A DNA stretch of 62,468 nt from MedAcidi-G1 sp002294285 (GTDB taxonomy: Bacteria > Actinomycetota > Acidimicrobiia > Acidimicrobiales > MedAcidi-G1), in assembly GCA_963999645.1 (NCBI GenBank), contig CAXEUY010000011.1:1-62468 (forward strand). Reading direction: 5' to 3'. Below, one piece after another: positions 32,405 through 41,937 of this stretch. Each line of letters starts with the position of its first letter. Within the stretch, counting starts at the first letter, position 1. The translations under genes and the position numbers were made by a program. Below the pieces are notes generated by a model. That model did no database searches. It had not been told where the DNA came from and worked only from the letters and a program-made list of their open reading frames with translations.

Positions 32405-34165
32405 CTAGCCGCCCGTTTCGTCGAGTATTTCGTCAAGTTTTAAAATCTCGTCACTTCGTAGTACGCCTATAAAGGATCCTCCCGGATCTGTTACTGCGAG
32501 AATATCTGTATGCATATTTTCCATAGCGGCAATTGCATCTCTTAGAGACCAAGATGGTGTTGCTGTTGGCAGTTCGTTTTGAATTAGGTCAATTACTTTA
32601 ACCTTCTCCCAGTCGCCTCTATCTATTTCTGAAATATCACTGAGACTTATAATTCCCAAGTATTGATCTTTTTCCACTACAGGAACTGAAAGTTCACGTC
32701 TTCCTAAAACGTGAGAGTAAACGAATTCAGAAACTGATGCATCTGGTGGAACAGTCAGTACGTCGGTTGTTAAAGCAGAAGTTACGGGAAGTGTGAATCT
32801 TCTTTCGAGGTGTCCTAATCTTACGCTGTGTTGATGTTCTGCTACAGATGACTTGCCTGCAACCAGCTGGCTGACTGCTGCTGCTATAAGTGCCGGCACG
32901 ACGAATGTTCCTGCTGTAGATTCGGCTACAAACATTACTGCTGAGATGGGCGCACGGTAACCGGCGCCTAAGAAAGCTGCAAGGCCAAGTGTTGGGTATA
33001 GACCTGGTCTGTCTGATCCAATCAACTCACCCGTAAATTGACCCAAGATAACACCTTGTGCAGCGAGTGGTATGAAAAGACCACCCACGCCACCAGCAGC
33101 TAGTGTCACAAGGGTGGCAGAAATTCTTAGACCAAACAGCAAGGCTATTAGACCCAAGCCATTATCTGGTGAAACCACCCATTCCATTGCTTCAATTCCC
33201 GGCCCGATAGTTAATGGAGACCCAAAAGCGGCATCGGCAGAAACAGCAAGTGCAGCCAAAATAAGTGCAGCAAAGATGACTCTTGGAACGAAAGAAGTCT
33301 TTCGTGATTGACTTTTCGACCACCTGACCAGCCAAGCCATAGAACGGCCTCCAAGTCCAGCTAGCACGCCTAGAAGAAGAGCGCCAAACAAGTCACCCGT
33401 TTCCACCCCAGTAAAAAGATCGGCTAGTTTTGACGCATCAAACCAGGCCATACTCTCTCCAGAACCTACTTGTACGCTTTTCAAATCGACACCTATTCGG
33501 TATTCAGGGTCATTCAAGAAAGGAACTACCGCTTTAGTGCCTACAAGATTTATATAAGTCACATAACTGGTAGCAGCCGCAAAAAGAGAGGGAAGTAAAG
33601 CACGTCTGTTCACATCATCTCTGTAAGGAGCTTCGAGAGCGAAGAGAACACCTGTTGCTGGTGCTTTAAAAACTGCAGCAACACCCGCAGCTGCACCCGC
33701 AGTTAGGAGCACCTGTATATCTTCTCTGCGTAACCAATTTTTGAAACGCTCGGAAAGAGTTATACCGGTTGTGGCTCCTGCATATATAGAGGGCCCTTCC
33801 AAGCCAAGTGAGCCTCCAAAACCGATTGTTGCAACACCTGCCAAAAGTTTCACTGGTAAATCTCTTAATGGCAGACTGGGTCTTCTTTCATGAAAGGCTT
33901 TCACAAATTCATCTGAAGTTCCTGAACTGGTGTTTTTACCCAAGAAGCGAATAATTGAAACTGCTAAAAGTAAACCTATGCCGGGAGCTATAGAAATTTG
34001 CCATAAAGGTCGACTTGAGATTTCTTCAAACAATATTTCATCGGTAAGTATTTCAAAACCTGCGATTATGAAAGCGACTAGAAAGCCGGTCAGTATCGAG
34101 AGTAGGAGAAGAGGACTGTTCCCTGTGGGTAGCAGTTTTTTAAGTTTCTCCATTAGTCCATTCAT
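32405..34165 (-). CDS. ClC-family chloride channel/antiporter with two CBS domains
   Basis: A 586-residue membrane protein in which residues ~1-440 form the ClC fold and ~450-586 form two CBS domains. The G-S-L-G-L-E-G-P motif carries the gating glutamate. G-V-G-G-L-F-I-P-L matches the second anion-binding loop, and G-A-G-Y-R-A-P-I-S-A-V-M-F further supports the fold. The usual G-S-G-I-P selectivity loop is replaced by S-G-T-S-D, as in a subgroup with variant filters. CBS domains suggest adenine-nucleotide regulation. ATG 34165 is my choice; an in-frame start at 34282 would run into the divergent glcD gene. Confidence 0.88.
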   Translation of the reverse strand: MNGLMEKLKKLLPTGNSPLLLLSILTGFLVAFIIAGFEILTDEILFEEISSRPLWQISIAPGIGLLLAVSIIRFLGKNTSSGTSDEFVKAFHERRPSLPLRDLPVKLLAGVATIGFGGSLGLEGPSIYAGATTGITLSERFKNWLRREDIQVLLTAGAAAGVAAVFKAPATGVLFALEAPYRDDVNRRALLPSLFAAATSYVTYINLVGTKAVVPFLNDPEYRIGVDLKSVQVGSGESMAWFDASKLADLFTGVETGDLFGALLLGVLAGLGGRSMAWLVRWSKSQSRKTSFVPRVIFAALILAALAVSADAAFGSPLTIGPGIEAMEWVVSPDNGLGLIALLFGLRISATLVTLAAGGVGGLFIPLAAQGVILGQFTGELIGSDRPGLYPTLGLAAFLGAGYRAPISAVMFVAESTAGTFVVPALIAAAVSQLVAGKSSVAEHQHSVRLGHLERRFTLPVTSALTTDVLTVPPDASVSEFVYSHVLGRRELSVPVVEKDQYLGIISLSDISEIDRGDWEKVKVIDLIQNELPTATPSWSLRDAIAAMENMHTDILAVTDPGGSFIGVLRSDEILKLDEILDETGG

Positions 34166-34240
34166 ACAGGGAGTCAAGAGATGATCCTCATATATGGGAA
34201 GATTGACTTGAATTCTTAAAAATAAGAGGCAGAATTGTTT

Positions 34241-35695
34241 ATGCGTAGAAGACGGCAAAAGATCGATGATCCACTCGTTCAAGCTCTTATTGAAGCTCTG
34301 GATTCGAAGCGGGTAACAGATGGTGCATCGGCTCGGCGTTTATACAGCAGGGATGGTTCCGTTATGGAAGGTGGACGTGCAGGCGTTGTGTGCTTCCCAG
34401 AGACAACTTTAGAAGTTGCCGAGTGTGTTGCTCTTGCTAATAAATTTGAACGCGAGTTTGTAACGAGAGGAGCTGGTACCGGATTAGCAGGCGGGTCAGT
34501 TCCTTGTAATGATCCGATAGTTATCGTGACCACTCGAATGAACAAAATACTTGAGGTGAATTTCGAAAAGAAAATCGCCTGGGTTCAACCCGGGGTAGTC
34601 AATTTAGACTTATCTTCCTCTTTGAAAGGCACAGGGCTCCACTTTGCTCCAGATCCATCTAGTCAGCAAGCTTGCACAATAGGTGGGAATGTCGCCAACA
34701 ATTCTGGAGGTCCACACTGTTTGGCCTATGGAGTTACCAACACACATGTCGCAGCAGTAGAAGTGGTTCTTCCAGATGCTTCAATAGTTGAGCTGGGAAG
34801 TACAGAAGGAGAGATGTGTGGGTACGACCTACGTGGCGTTTTTGTGGGTGGAGAAGGAACTTTAGGTGTTGCAACAAAAATAGCTGTACGTTTGACAGCA
34901 GATCCCCCAACAGTAGCCACTTTGCTTCTCGATTTTTCAAAAATTACTGAAGCTGCACAAACCGTAAGTGAAATAATCGCTGATGGCATTTTGCCGGCTG
35001 CATTGGAATTAATGGATAGGAATGTCGTGGCAGCAGTAGAACCGTTTGCTAATGCAGGTTACCCATTGGATGCTGAGGCAGTACTTATTGCCGAAGTGGA
35101 TGGTTTGCCTGATGGTGTTAATAAAGAAATTGAGCGAATAACCCAAATATCAAAGAACAATGGTGCTAGAGAAGTAAGGATTGCTACAGAACTTGAAGAA
35201 AGAGAACGAATCTGGAAAGGTAGAAAAAGCGCTTTTGGTGCAATTGCCAAAATAAAGCCCGATTACTACTTGCATGACACCGTAATACCAAGAGCACGCC
35301 TCGCTGAGGTAATTAAAAAGGTGTACGAGGTTGCTGAAAAGTATGAACTTTTAGTGATGAACGTTTTCCATGCAGGTGATGGAAACTTACATCCTCTGCT
35401 GGTTTTCGACTCGCGTATTGAAGGAACTTTGGAGAGAGTTAGAAAGGCAGGAGAAGAAATAGTAAATATCTCTCTTGAAGCGGGTGGCGTCCTTTCGGGT
35501 GAACATGGAATAGGGCTCGAAAAGCAAAAATTTATGACAATGCAATTCTCGGAAAGAGACTTAGAAGCTCAAGACGCTCTGCGTCGTGCTTTCGATCCTG
35601 ATAATCGCTCAAACCCGCATAAAGTTTTGCCCTCTGGTGCCTCATGTGGGGAATTAAATTCTTTGAATGAGATCCCTGAAGGTGTTTGGATATGA
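34241..35695 (+). CDS. glcD: Glycolate oxidase FAD-binding subunit
   Basis: A 484-residue flavoprotein of the FAD-linked oxidase (VAO) family. The FAD-binding segment E-F-V-T-R-G-A-G-T-G-L-A-G-G (about 73-86) and G-G-N-V-A-N-N-S-G-G-P-H (about 149-160) are intact. A C-terminal lobe includes H-A-G-D-G-N-L-H-P and G-G-V-L-S-G-E-H-G-I-G. GlcD with GlcE and GlcF oxidises glycolate to glyoxylate and passes electrons to quinone; D-lactate is an alternative substrate. ATG 34241 is favoured over the upstream TTG. The stop overlaps the glcE start by four bases. Confidence 0.88.
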   Translation: MRRRRQKIDDPLVQALIEALDSKRVTDGASARRLYSRDGSVMEGGRAGVVCFPETTLEVAECVALANKFEREFVTRGAGTGLAGGSVPCNDPIVIVTTRMNKILEVNFEKKIAWVQPGVVNLDLSSSLKGTGLHFAPDPSSQQACTIGGNVANNSGGPHCLAYGVTNTHVAAVEVVLPDASIVELGSTEGEMCGYDLRGVFVGGEGTLGVATKIAVRLTADPPTVATLLLDFSKITEAAQTVSEIIADGILPAALELMDRNVVAAVEPFANAGYPLDAEAVLIAEVDGLPDGVNKEIERITQISKNNGAREVRIATELEERERIWKGRKSAFGAIAKIKPDYYLHDTVIPRARLAEVIKKVYEVAEKYELLVMNVFHAGDGNLHPLLVFDSRIEGTLERVRKAGEEIVNISLEAGGVLSGEHGIGLEKQKFMTMQFSERDLEAQDALRRAFDPDNRSNPHKVLPSGASCGELNSLNEIPEGVWI

Positions 35696-36570
35696 AAAGC
35701 ATGGAGGAATTTGTTGAAGAGGTAGGGGTTGACTGTCTGGTGACTGTCAAAGGTGGAGGAACGCGCTGGGAGGTGGGTGGATCTCTACTTGATGGAACAA
35801 AAGAAGTTGCAGCTCCAATAGGCATTGTAAATGTTCAGCCGGAAGAAATGATTGTAAAAGTGGGAGCAGGTACAAAGTTGGACGTGCTAATGGAAGAGTT
35901 ATCAAACTTCAATCAAGAAGTTGCTCTTTCGGGATTAAAAGAATCGACAGTCGGTGGCTGTCTCGCAGTTGGTTCGAGTAGTCATAGAAGAGCGCGAATA
36001 GGAGCAGCATCTGATGTTTTACTTCAGGCAGATTGCGTTGGAGCGGATGGTAAAAAATTCACAGCAGGAGGTCCGACTGTAAAAAATGTAACAGGTTACG
36101 ATATTTGCAAACTCTTAGTTTCATCTTTGGGGACTCTGGCTTTACTGGGAATAGTGACTTTAAGAACTAGACCAAAACCAGAAAAGCAAACATGGCTCAG
36201 TGGGATGGTGGGATTCAATGAAATAACGGCCCGCTGTTATCGTCCAGCTAGTGTCTTATCTGACGGCGTTAAAACGTTTGTGCTGCTAGAAGGGTATGCA
36301 GAGGACATTGATAAAGAGGCATCTTCGCTGAATGAAATTGGGATGCTGGAGATGGAGAAAGGCCCTGAAATTCCACCTGCTCTAAAAGGAAACTATAAAA
36401 ACACTTCAGGTGAAGGTCTACTTGATTTGCAAACTGGTGTTCTTCATTCTCATAATAATCAAAAACGAATAGAGGTCTCCGAGAAAGTAAGAGAGCTTTC
36501 TTCAAGAGTCAAAGACAATTTTGATCCTACTGGAAGATTAAATCCTGGTAGGAGTCCTTATTTTTCGTGA
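35692..36570 (+). CDS. glcE: Glycolate oxidase subunit GlcE (FAD-binding)
   Basis: A 292-residue protein with a reduced FAD-binding domain: V-T-V-K-G-G-G-T-R-W-E-V-G-G (about 15-28), V-G-A-G-T-K-L-D-V-L (about 58-67) and T-V-G-G-C-L-A-V-G-S-S-S (about 86-97). The C-terminal D-P-T-G-R-L-N-P-G-R is the normal GlcE ending. It starts at ATG 35692 within an ATGA overlap with glcD, indicating translational coupling. It is about 60 residues shorter than typical proteobacterial GlcE by recollection. Confidence 0.85.
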   Translation: MKSMEEFVEEVGVDCLVTVKGGGTRWEVGGSLLDGTKEVAAPIGIVNVQPEEMIVKVGAGTKLDVLMEELSNFNQEVALSGLKESTVGGCLAVGSSSHRRARIGAASDVLLQADCVGADGKKFTAGGPTVKNVTGYDICKLLVSSLGTLALLGIVTLRTRPKPEKQTWLSGMVGFNEITARCYRPASVLSDGVKTFVLLEGYAEDIDKEASSLNEIGMLEMEKGPEIPPALKGNYKNTSGEGLLDLQTGVLHSHNNQKRIEVSEKVRELSSRVKDNFDPTGRLNPGRSPYFS

Positions 36571-36583
36571 AACAGGTGCATAG

Positions 36584-37792
36584 ATGAACACTGCAGACAA
36601 AATCTTTTCCTTAGATTCGGAAGTACTCAACGCTTGTGTCTCTTGTGGTCTGTGTCTTCCGCACTGTCCCACTTACAGGGTTACTGGAGATGAACGACTG
36701 TCTCCACGTGGAAGAATTTCTCTAATGCGAATCTCTGAATCGTCAGAATTCGTTCCCACCCAGGAATGGATTAACTCGATGGATACGTGCGTTCAATGTT
36801 TGGGGTGTGAGACTGCTTGCCCCTCTTCTGTCCAGTTCGGAGATTTGATTTCTGAGACTAAAAAAAATCTTCGACATGTTAGAAAACTGCCAATAAGTGT
36901 TAGGTGCGGACTTAAAGTTATTGCACGACCTTTCTTACTGAAAGTTGCTACATTCTTTATTTCTTACCTTCAAAAACTGGGACTTTTTCGTAACTCTTCC
37001 TATATCCCCTCAGGAGTTCCTTCTGTAAAAAGAAAACTTTCAGTTGATGATTCAACAGGAGAACCTGTTCTGTTCACAGGTTGTGTAATGAATTTTTGGA
37101 CCCCTTGGGTACACGAAGCAGCTTTGAAATCTCTGAAATTTTTTGGAGTTAGCCCAGATGTTTCTGGCAACAAAGTGGGATGTTGCGGTGCTTTGCACGA
37201 ACATTCGGGTTTAACGAAGGAGTTCGAAAAAATGGCGCAAAAAGTGATTGAGAAAATGCCTGACACAGTTCCCATTTTGGTTAACTCTGCCGGCTGTGGG
37301 GCTGTTTTGAAAGAATATGGAACTTTATTGAAAACTGATGAAGCAAAAGAATTTTCGAAACGAGTCTTCGATGTTCACGAATGGATGGCTGTAAATTTCG
37401 AACTTCCTAAAAAATCTGCTGAAAAAGAAGCAGTTATAGTTCAGGATCCTTGTCACCTTCGACATGTACAGAACTCTCATCATCACGTAAGAGACCTTTT
37501 GGACCCTTTTTTAGAAATAGTTGAACTCTCTGACGACGGGTTATGTTGTGGCGCTGGAGGTGTTTATTCTTTGACTCAGAGGGAACTTTCTACTGAAATT
37601 AGACAACTCAAGAGTACGGCTCTTAACGAAGTCATGAAAGGAAAAGGAACGCTTAGAGTAGCAAGCGCGAATCCGGGCTGTGTAACGCATTTACAAGCCG
37701 AAGGTTTTGAGATGAAACACCCACTTGAGTTAGTAGCAGACTATTTAAGTGAAATGGATCATCAAAGTGTGGAGAAGTTAAATGAATTCTGA
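36584..37792 (+). CDS. glcF: Glycolate oxidase iron-sulfur subunit
   Basis: A 402-residue protein. Two [4Fe-4S] motifs sit near the N-terminus: C-V-S-C-G-L-C-L-P-H-C-P (about 15-26) and C-V-Q-C-L-G-C-E-T-A-C-P (about 68-79). Two CCG domains follow, with C-C-G-A-L-H-E-H (about 204) and C-C-G-A-G-G-V-Y (about 322). It carries electrons from GlcD/E towards the membrane. Its 3' end overlaps the next small gene by eleven bases. Confidence 0.9.
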   Translation: MNTADKIFSLDSEVLNACVSCGLCLPHCPTYRVTGDERLSPRGRISLMRISESSEFVPTQEWINSMDTCVQCLGCETACPSSVQFGDLISETKKNLRHVRKLPISVRCGLKVIARPFLLKVATFFISYLQKLGLFRNSSYIPSGVPSVKRKLSVDDSTGEPVLFTGCVMNFWTPWVHEAALKSLKFFGVSPDVSGNKVGCCGALHEHSGLTKEFEKMAQKVIEKMPDTVPILVNSAGCGAVLKEYGTLLKTDEAKEFSKRVFDVHEWMAVNFELPKKSAEKEAVIVQDPCHLRHVQNSHHHVRDLLDPFLEIVELSDDGLCCGAGGVYSLTQRELSTEIRQLKSTALNEVMKGKGTLRVASANPGCVTHLQAEGFEMKHPLELVADYLSEMDHQSVEKLNEF

Positions 37793-37976
37793 AATTGAAG
37801 GAATAAAATCTCAAATTGAAATACTTGTCGAAAAAGTTGCTGATCTGACCCTGCATGAACTAAGGGAAAATTTAGACGCAGGTGGTGAGAAGGCGTCAGC
37901 GAAAGAGAAGCAGTTGGCACGAGCTAGACGCTCCCTGGAAAAAGCAGCTCACATTCTTTCAGGTTTAGATGATTAA
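37782..37976 (+). CDS. Small helical hypothetical protein in the glc operon
   Basis: A 64-residue, charged, probably all-helical protein (I-K-S-Q-I-E-I-L-V-E-K-V-A-D-L and a basic A-R-A-R-R-S-L-E-K-A-A-H helix). It starts inside the end of glcF and its stop abuts the convergent fbiC stop. No family is recognised. Position suggests it is made together with the glycolate oxidase subunits, perhaps as an accessory factor; that is inference from location only. Confidence 0.55.
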   Translation: MNSEIEGIKSQIEILVEKVADLTLHELRENLDAGGEKASAKEKQLARARRSLEKAAHILSGLDD

Positions 37977-40349
37977 CTAAGCGTTTATTAGCGGCAGAAG
38001 CGTCCGGCCATTGCCATTTATTTTTAACTTTTTGTTAGGTTCAACATCTCCATACAACGTGCTGCGTTGCACAAGTTCCCTTCCTAGGGGCTCTATAAGG
38101 GCTTCAAAGTCAGATTTTTTTACCATTTGTCCATGTTGAGCTCCCGCGGCTCGTGAGATGTTTTCGTCAATTAAAGTGCCCCCTAAATCATTCACCCCTG
38201 CTTGTAGCAATTGAGAAACACCTTCGAACCCGATTTTTACCCATGATGCTTGGACATTAGAAATCAAACCGTTGTAAGCAATCCTCGCAACAGAATGCAA
38301 AAGAAGAGTTTCCCTAAAGGTGGGTCCTCGCCGCGATTTTTCCTGGAGGTAAATAGGTGAAGCCATATGGACAAAAGGTAATCCTACGAATTCAGTAAAA
38401 CCACCGGTTTCTTTTTGAAGGTCACGACACAAAAGCAGATGCTTAACCCAGTGTTTGGGATGTTCGATAGAGCCAAACATCATTGTGATGTTGGACCGCA
38501 AACCCACGTTGTGAGCGGTTCTGTGAACTTCTAACCACTCTTCAGTGTTTATTTTGTCAGGACATAGATCTTTACGAATTTCATCATCCAATATTTCAGC
38601 CGCTGTTCCAGGCAGAGAAGCAAGACCCGCGTCCATTAAGCGTTTCAGGTAAGAATCAAGAGGCTCCTTGAGACGTTTGGCGCCCTCGAAAACTTCCAAC
38701 GCAGTAAAACCATGGATGTGAATGTCAGGAACTGCATCGCGAACAGCTTTAGCGACATCTATATAGTAGTTACCGTCGAAGTCGGGGTGAATGCCACCTT
38801 GAAGACATACTTCCGTCGCTCCTGCCCTGGCTGCTTCAGCTACCCTTGCAGCAATTTCATCCATCTCTAACAAGTATGGTGTTCCCCTGAGATTCAAAGA
38901 AAGAGGGCCTTTGGAAAAACCGCAAAAACGGCACTTAAATGTGCAGACATTGGTGTAGTTGATATTTCTATTAGCCACCCAAGTGATTTTGTTGCCGACT
39001 GCCTTCGATCGTAGGTCATCTGCCAACTCTGCCACTGCGGATATTTCTGATCCTCGTGCAGACAGAAAAATTTCGAGCATTTCATCGTTAGCTTCCTCGC
39101 CGTCTGCTACGGCACTTAAAGCACTCTTAATTGCTCCACCAATTTTCGTTAAAGAATTTATCAAGACGGGGACAGGTCCTGGTGAGCCTGAGAACCATAC
39201 TTCATTACTTTCTGAGGGTTTTTCCGATTCATCTAAGGTTGTTAAAATTTCAGCTTCTAGAGGGTCTGATCTTGCATAGCCAGAAGAATCACTTAATTCC
39301 ATTACAGGAAAAGAAAGTTTGGGGCTAACCCATTCTTTTAGATTAGAGGCAAATTCCGGATAGATCGTCAGGCGCGGTGCGAGTTCAAAACCTTCAGATT
39401 CAGTTACCTGACGAAGCTTTACCAGATCCGGCCAAGGTCGTTCTGGGTTCACGAAGTCTCTTGTTACCGGAGAAACGCCACCCCAGTCATCTATCCCAAC
39501 TCGAAGTAATTTACTAAAATCGTCTGAGAGATTTGGGGGTGCTTGGATGTGGATTTCACTGGGAAGGATTATGCGAGCAAGGGCTATTGTCTCCAAAAAT
39601 TCATCCTCGGGACATGGTGGGTGCTTATGCATAGTGGTTCCCGATTTTGGCAAGAAATTTTGAATTATAACCTCTTGTATGTGTCCAAAATCTTGATGAA
39701 TGTCAGCAATTATTTTTAAACTGTCTATTCTCGACTGACGGCTTTCACCTATTCCTACAAGGATTCCAGTTGTAAATGGAATTTTCAGTTTTCCTGCTTC
39801 TTTTATAGTTGAAACACGTCGTTCAGGAACTTTGTCAGGAGCATTTTGGTGGCAGGGTAAGTCGGGATCGATACTTTCCAGCATCATCCCCTGAGAAGCT
39901 GAGACATCTCGGAGAGCGAGCAGCTCGTCTGGATAAAGAGCACCAGCATTTGCATGCGGCAAGAGACCAGTTTCTTCGACGACCAATCTTGAAACCTCGA
40001 CTAAATAATCGATAGTAGAGTTGTAATTTCTTTTCGCTAGCCACTCTTTTGCAGATGTATAACGCAACTCGGGGCGTTCACCAAGTGTAAAAAGAGCTTC
40101 GTGGCATCCCGCTTTCTTTGCAGTTTCAGCAATAGCCAGAACCTCTTCTGGTGTCATATAGGGAGATTCAAGACGCGCTGGAGGTTCGGCAAAAGTGCAG
40201 TAGCCGCAACGATCTCGACAGAGTTTGGTTAAAGGAATAAATACTTTCGGGCTGTATGTAACTGTATTTCTGAAGCTATCGGTTCTTATTGAGTGAGCTA
40301 TTTCAAAAAGTTCCTCACGGGGTAGATCTTGAATTTCATTATTTAGCAT
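37977..40349 (-). CDS. fbiC: FO synthase, CofG-CofH fusion (coenzyme F420 biosynthesis)
   Basis: A 790-residue protein with two radical-SAM domains. The N-terminal CofG-like half has C-R-D-R-C-G-Y-C (C44, C48, C51). The C-terminal CofH-like half has C-T-F-K-C-R-F-C (C469, C473, C476). Each cluster binds a [4Fe-4S] that cleaves SAM. Together they build the deazaflavin FO from a flavin-pathway intermediate and tyrosine. Fusion of the halves in this order is typical of actinobacteria. The gene starts inside the end of an HxlR regulator gene (eleven-base overlap), so the two are co-translated. Confidence 0.93.
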   Translation of the reverse strand: MLNNEIQDLPREELFEIAHSIRTDSFRNTVTYSPKVFIPLTKLCRDRCGYCTFAEPPARLESPYMTPEEVLAIAETAKKAGCHEALFTLGERPELRYTSAKEWLAKRNYNSTIDYLVEVSRLVVEETGLLPHANAGALYPDELLALRDVSASQGMMLESIDPDLPCHQNAPDKVPERRVSTIKEAGKLKIPFTTGILVGIGESRQSRIDSLKIIADIHQDFGHIQEVIIQNFLPKSGTTMHKHPPCPEDEFLETIALARIILPSEIHIQAPPNLSDDFSKLLRVGIDDWGGVSPVTRDFVNPERPWPDLVKLRQVTESEGFELAPRLTIYPEFASNLKEWVSPKLSFPVMELSDSSGYARSDPLEAEILTTLDESEKPSESNEVWFSGSPGPVPVLINSLTKIGGAIKSALSAVADGEEANDEMLEIFLSARGSEISAVAELADDLRSKAVGNKITWVANRNINYTNVCTFKCRFCGFSKGPLSLNLRGTPYLLEMDEIAARVAEAARAGATEVCLQGGIHPDFDGNYYIDVAKAVRDAVPDIHIHGFTALEVFEGAKRLKEPLDSYLKRLMDAGLASLPGTAAEILDDEIRKDLCPDKINTEEWLEVHRTAHNVGLRSNITMMFGSIEHPKHWVKHLLLCRDLQKETGGFTEFVGLPFVHMASPIYLQEKSRRGPTFRETLLLHSVARIAYNGLISNVQASWVKIGFEGVSQLLQAGVNDLGGTLIDENISRAAGAQHGQMVKKSDFEALIEPLGRELVQRSTLYGDVEPNKKLKINGNGRTLLPLINA

Positions 40350-40800
40350 TTAAGACCTCTAGATTCGACTTCGAGAAATTTTTTGTAAGACTTCGGATTT
40401 CACCTGGTTTCACGTCTCGATTGCAGTTTTCACATTGGACTGAGTGGGTGAGTGGAGAGCCACAATTTTCATGTATGAGCATTACTGGAGGCTCTTCAAG
40501 TGAACACCACTCGTCACCCCATTGCATTAAGGCAATAAGCGATGGTGACAGGGCTCTACCTTTTGATGTCAAGCGGTACTCGTATCGGTTTGGCTTCTCT
40601 TGATAAAGGAAACGTTCAACGACTTTATTGTCCACTAGGTGTTGAAGTCTTTTGCTTAGAAGATTTCTAGCTATCCCAAGATCTTTTTGAATATTTTCGA
40701 ACCGTTTTATACCACGGAAAATATCTCTAAGTATCAGGAGAGTCCAACGATCTCCTACGGTTCTTAGTGTGGCTTCAATAGAACACTGGACTTCAGACAT
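40339..40800 (-). CDS. HxlR-family transcriptional regulator
   Basis: A 153-residue winged-helix protein. The core C-S-I-E-A-T-L-R-T-V-G-D-R-W-T-L-L-I-L-R-D (about 6-26) is the hallmark of HxlR proteins, including the N-terminal cysteine that is redox-sensitive in some members. R-N-L-L-S-K-R-L-Q-H-L forms the recognition helix (about 45-55). A C-terminal extension includes C-G-S-P and C-E-N-C, possibly a small zinc site. It overlaps fbiC and probably senses redox or a metabolite to tune F420 synthesis (inference). A TAGTTT element lies six bases before its ATG. Confidence 0.85.
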   Translation of the reverse strand: MSEVQCSIEATLRTVGDRWTLLILRDIFRGIKRFENIQKDLGIARNLLSKRLQHLVDNKVVERFLYQEKPNRYEYRLTSKGRALSPSLIALMQWGDEWCSLEEPPVMLIHENCGSPLTHSVQCENCNRDVKPGEIRSLTKNFSKSNLEVLNAK

Positions 40801-40812
40801 TGTAAGAAACTA
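40801..40812 (-). promoter_or_regulatory. Leaderless -10 element for the HxlR-fbiC unit
   Basis: Minus-strand TAGTTT (40812-40807) followed by six bases and ATG 40800. Confidence 0.5.
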
Positions 40813-40844
40813 CCACTAAGTTTCATAAATAAACTGACTGAGAG

Positions 40845-41936
40845 CTATTTTTTTAGCTGATTGACTTTCTCCTCGAGAGTTTGCAAAAGTTCATTAAAAG
40901 AATCTACAAAAGCCGCTACACCCTGCTCTTCAAGCAGTTGAGAAACCTCTCTTAGGTCTACACCTTCATTCTCGATTTTTTCAAGTATTGAAGAATCATA
41001 TTCATTGGTATCTATTGTACGACGAACGTTTCCATGGTCGATAAAAGCCTTCAAAGTTGAATCAGGAATCGTGTTAACTGTCTCGGGTCCAATTAGTTCA
41101 TCGACATACAAAGTGTCTGGAAATTCAGGATTTTTAGTAGACGTAGATGCCCACAACGGTCTCTGTGGAGATGCACCTCTGTTACAAAGCTCTTCCCACC
41201 TATTCCCACTAAATTTCTCTCTAAAAATTTGATAAGCGGCTTTTCCTTGAGAGATAGCCGCTTTTCCTTGAAGAGTTAGGGCCGTTTCTGATCCTATAAG
41301 AGCGAGCCTGTTATCTATTTCAGTATCTGTTCTACTAATAAAGAAAGAGGCAACTGAAGAAACTTTAGATAGATCACCCGAATTCGCCTCTAGTCCTTTC
41401 AAATACGCCTCAATAACTTGCTCGTATCTTTCAAGGGAGAAAATAAGAGTTACGTTGATGCTCATACCCTCGCTGATCAGTTGTTGTATTGCTGGAATGC
41501 CAGCAGGAGTAGCAGGTATTTTGATGTAGAGATTCGGTTTATTTATAAGCGAGTAAAGATCCCTAGCTGCTTTAATGGTTCGGTCCGTGTCGTTCGCCAA
41601 ATTAGGGTCTACCTCGAGAGAAACAAAACCATCGAGACCTTTTGAATCAATATAGAGCGGCATCATCAAGTCAAGAGCGTCGTTAATGTCTTCAACTACA
41701 AGCTCCCAGTAACTTTCCTCAATTGACTTACCCTCTGCGATTAGTTTTAAGAGTTGAGTGTCGTAGTCGTCTGTGTCTGTCATTGCATTTCGAAAAATTG
41801 TGGGATTCGAAGTTATCCCACGAACTCCGTCGTCAATCCATTGTTTCAATTCACCAGTAGACAGCCAAGATCGACGAAGATTATCCAACCACGGGCTTTG
41901 TCCTTCTTCGGAAAACAATTGTTGCAATTTTTTCAT
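40845..41936 (-). CDS. tal: Transaldolase
   Basis: A 363-residue TIM-barrel enzyme of the pentose phosphate pathway. The N-terminal G-I-T-S-N-P-T-I-F-R-N-A segment (about residues 34-45) and L-Y-I-K-I-P-A-T-P-A-G (Schiff-base lysine, about 133-143), then S-I-N-V-T-L-I-F-S-L, place it in the long bacterial/actinobacterial TalB-like class. ATG 41936 starts one base after the transketolase stop codon (TGAcATG), which implies coupled translation; an in-frame upstream start at 41975 is less likely. Length is normal. Confidence 0.92.
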   Translation of the reverse strand: MKKLQQLFSEEGQSPWLDNLRRSWLSTGELKQWIDDGVRGITSNPTIFRNAMTDTDDYDTQLLKLIAEGKSIEESYWELVVEDINDALDLMMPLYIDSKGLDGFVSLEVDPNLANDTDRTIKAARDLYSLINKPNLYIKIPATPAGIPAIQQLISEGMSINVTLIFSLERYEQVIEAYLKGLEANSGDLSKVSSVASFFISRTDTEIDNRLALIGSETALTLQGKAAISQGKAAYQIFREKFSGNRWEELCNRGASPQRPLWASTSTKNPEFPDTLYVDELIGPETVNTIPDSTLKAFIDHGNVRRTIDTNEYDSSILEKIENEGVDLREVSQLLEEQGVAAFVDSFNELLQTLEEKVNQLKK

Positions 41937-41937
41937 G

